From contig CAITFY010000155.1 in NCBI GenBank assembly GCA_903891755.1, positions 1-7,642 on the forward strand: 7,642 nucleotides of DNA, given 5' to 3'. Made by a program: the position numbers and the translations under genes. Below, in pieces: positions 6,306 to 7,642 of the stretch (positions are counted from its first letter, which is position 1; the number at the start of each line of letters is the position of its first letter). This stretch comes from an uncultured Actinomycetes bacterium (GTDB lineage: Bacteria; Actinomycetota; Actinomycetes; Nanopelagicales; Nanopelagicaceae). The notes under the pieces were generated by a model. It ran no database searches. It saw only the letters and a list, made by a program, of their open reading frames with translations, and was not told where the DNA came from.

Positions 6306-7642
6306 TTACTCCCACTCAATAGTTCCAGGTGGCTTACTCGTGATATCGAGTGTCACTCTGTTTACTTCTCTCACTTCATTTGTAATTCGTGTCGAAATCT
6401 TTTCGAGCACGTCATACGGTAAGCGACTCCAGTCTGCAGTCATTGCATCTTCGCTAGATACCGGACGTAGAACAATCGGATGGCCATATGTTCGGCCATC
6501 TCCTTGTACTCCTACGCTTCGCACATCTGCTAGAAGAACAACTGGACACTGCCAGATCTGTCGATCAAGTCCTGCTAATTTTAACTCTTCGCGAGCGATC
6601 AAATCGGCTTTTCTTAGAATACTAAGACGATTCACAGTAACTTCACCGATGATTCGAATCGCCAAGCCTGGACCTGGGAACGGTTGACGCCACACAATCT
6701 CCGATGGAAGCCCTAGTTCCAATCCAACTTCACGAACTTCATCTTTAAAGAGCGTGCGCAGGGGTTCTATGAGAGTGAACTGAAGATCATCTGGTAGCCC
6801 ACCAACATTGTGATGTGACTTGATATTTGCAGTGCCTGTTCCTCCACCTGACTCCACAACATCAGGATAGAGAGTGCCCTGCACTAAGAAATCAATGCTT
6901 TCATGTTCAGAGATTTCGCGAGCTGCTGCCTCAAAGGCACGAATGAATTCAGCACCAATAATTTTGCGCTTTGTCTCAGGGTCAGTCACACCAGCAAGAG
7001 CGTTAAGGAAAATTTCTTTCGCATCAACAATTTTTAGGGCGACACCTGTTGCTGCTACAAAATCTTCTTCGACTTGCTCTGCCTCACCTTGGCGCAATAG
7101 GCCATGATCTACAAATACACATGTGAGTTGAGAGCCAATTGCTTTCTGAACAATCGCAGCCGCAACAGCTGAATCAACGCCACCAGATAAACCACAAATA
7201 ACATGCTTGGTACCAACAGCTTCACGAATCTTCGCAACCTCAGTCGCAACAATATTTTCACTAGTCCAGGTTGGTTCGCAACCGACGATATCAATCAACC
7301 AACGACGCAAGATTTCCTGGCCATTTTCGGAGTGTAAAACTTCTGGGTGGAACTGAACTCCGGCAAGAGTCGCATCAGAGTTTTCAAAGGCCACAATTGG
7401 AGTGTCGGCAGTACGAGCGGTGGCGATAAATCCTTGAGGCGCACTGGTCACCGAGTCGCCGTGACTCATCCTTACCCGTGATTGGGTATCTAAACCACGC
7501 AACAACTTTGAATTGTCATCATGGCTCATTGAAGTGCGACCAAATTCAGATTTACCTGTCTTTGTCACAACGCCGCCAAGTGCAGCGGCCATCACCTGAA
7601 ATCCGTAACAGATTCCAAAGGTAGGAATATTGTGGTCGAAGA
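6306..7642 (-). CDS. guaA: GMP synthase (glutamine-hydrolysing), partial (5' end outside window)
   Basis: Converts XMP, ATP and glutamine to GMP in purine synthesis. The frame is open to the right edge, and about 75 N-terminal residues are missing, judged from the usual nucleophile position near residue 85. Upstream of the internal GTG at 7595 the frame still reads FDHNIPTFGICYGFQ, so 7595 is not the true start. The class I amidotransferase triad is visible: Cys in GICYGFQ (codon 7610-7608), and His and Glu in QFHPEV (codons 7349-7347 and 7343-7341). The ATP-pyrophosphatase P-loop LSGGVDSAV follows (SGGVDS codons 7187-7170), then GTLYPDVVESGGG, SHHNVGGLP, and the C-terminal dimerisation domain with WRQPFPGPGLAIRI. 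The invariant PPGTIEWE end is present. It is a complete two-domain enzyme apart from the clipped N-terminus, and sits 2 bp upstream of the cyclophilin gene. Confidence 0.97.
   Translation of the reverse strand, partial: FDHNIPTFGICYGFQVMAAALGGVVTKTGKSEFGRTSMSHDDNSKLLRGLDTQSRVRMSHGDSVTSAPQGFIATARTADTPIVAFENSDATLAGVQFHPEVLHSENGQEILRRWLIDIVGCEPTWTSENIVATEVAKIREAVGTKHVICGLSGGVDSAVAAAIVQKAIGSQLTCVFVDHGLLRQGEAEQVEEDFVAATGVALKIVDAKEIFLNALAGVTDPETKRKIIGAEFIRAFEAAAREISEHESIDFLVQGTLYPDVVESGGGTGTANIKSHHNVGGLPDDLQFTLIEPLRTLFKDEVREVGLELGLPSEIVWRQPFPGPGLAIRIIGEVTVNRLSILRKADLIAREELKLAGLDRQIWQCPVVLLADVRSVGVQGDGRTYGHPIVLRPVSSEDAMTADWSRLPYDVLEKISTRITNEVREVNRVTLDITSKPPGTIEWE
6309..6313 (-). promoter_or_regulatory. 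Ribosome binding site of the cyclophilin gene, inside the guaA end
   Basis: GGGAG on the leftward strand lies 5 nt before the GTG at 6303. It is formed by the last sense codons of guaA (TGG GAG of the conserved IEWE tail), just before the guaA TAA. It is the clearest Shine-Dalgarno in the window and decides the start in favour of 6303 over the GTG at 6315. Confidence 0.7.

Noticed and set aside
6340..6687. A rightward 115-codon open frame opposite guaA
   Set aside because: It lies wholly within the antisense of the strongly conserved guaA C-terminal domain, has a composition expected of an antisense shadow, and shows no motif or start signal.
1..7642. Mobile elements, CRISPR arrays, tRNA/rRNA genes, riboswitches or defence systems
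   Set aside because: Nearly all bases are taken up by six or seven intact or edge-clipped housekeeping genes; no direct-repeat arrays, terminal inverted repeats or transposase and integrase motifs were seen, and composition looks uniform.

Overview
The window looks like core chromosome of an actinobacterium (Actinomycetota) with about half G+C and tightly packed genes. The evidence is the gene order (pcrA, sucC, sucD, then a polytopic membrane protein of the DUF6350/PerM type), an actinobacterial cysteine-containing secreted cyclophilin, and a GuaA with a GICYGFQ nucleophile motif. The compactness and moderate G+C would suit a streamlined freshwater lineage such as Nanopelagicales, but that placement is an inference from general knowledge.

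Layout from the right edge: guaA (GMP synthase, 5' end beyond the window) runs leftwards. It is followed after 2 bp by a gene for a secreted cyclophilin-type peptidyl-prolyl isomerase, whose ribosome binding site lies in the last codons of guaA. Converging on it, with 11 bp between, is the only rightward gene, a PIG-L/LmbE-type zinc deacetylase. That gene diverges from pcrA (UvrD/PcrA helicase) across a 44-bp gap, in which each start codon has a TANNNT -10-like hexamer 6-7 nt upstream and no Shine-Dalgarno, as expected for leaderless transcripts. Downstream of pcrA a 79-bp gap holds an imperfect hairpin and possibly the sucCD promoter. Then come sucC (GTG start), sucD (no gap) and the truncated DUF6350-like gene (3-bp gap), forming a tightly coupled unit that leaves the window at base 1.

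Functionally these are housekeeping genes: GMP synthesis, extracytoplasmic protein folding, small-molecule deacetylation, DNA repair, the substrate-level phosphorylation step of the TCA cycle, and probably an envelope or cell-division membrane protein. I see no RNA genes, mobile elements, CRISPR arrays, tandem repeats or signs of recent transfer. No gene-free stretch exceeds 300 bases; the longest is the 79-bp pcrA-sucC gap. I did not find evidence for a new biological system; the points worth a second look concern expression signals and local gene order.
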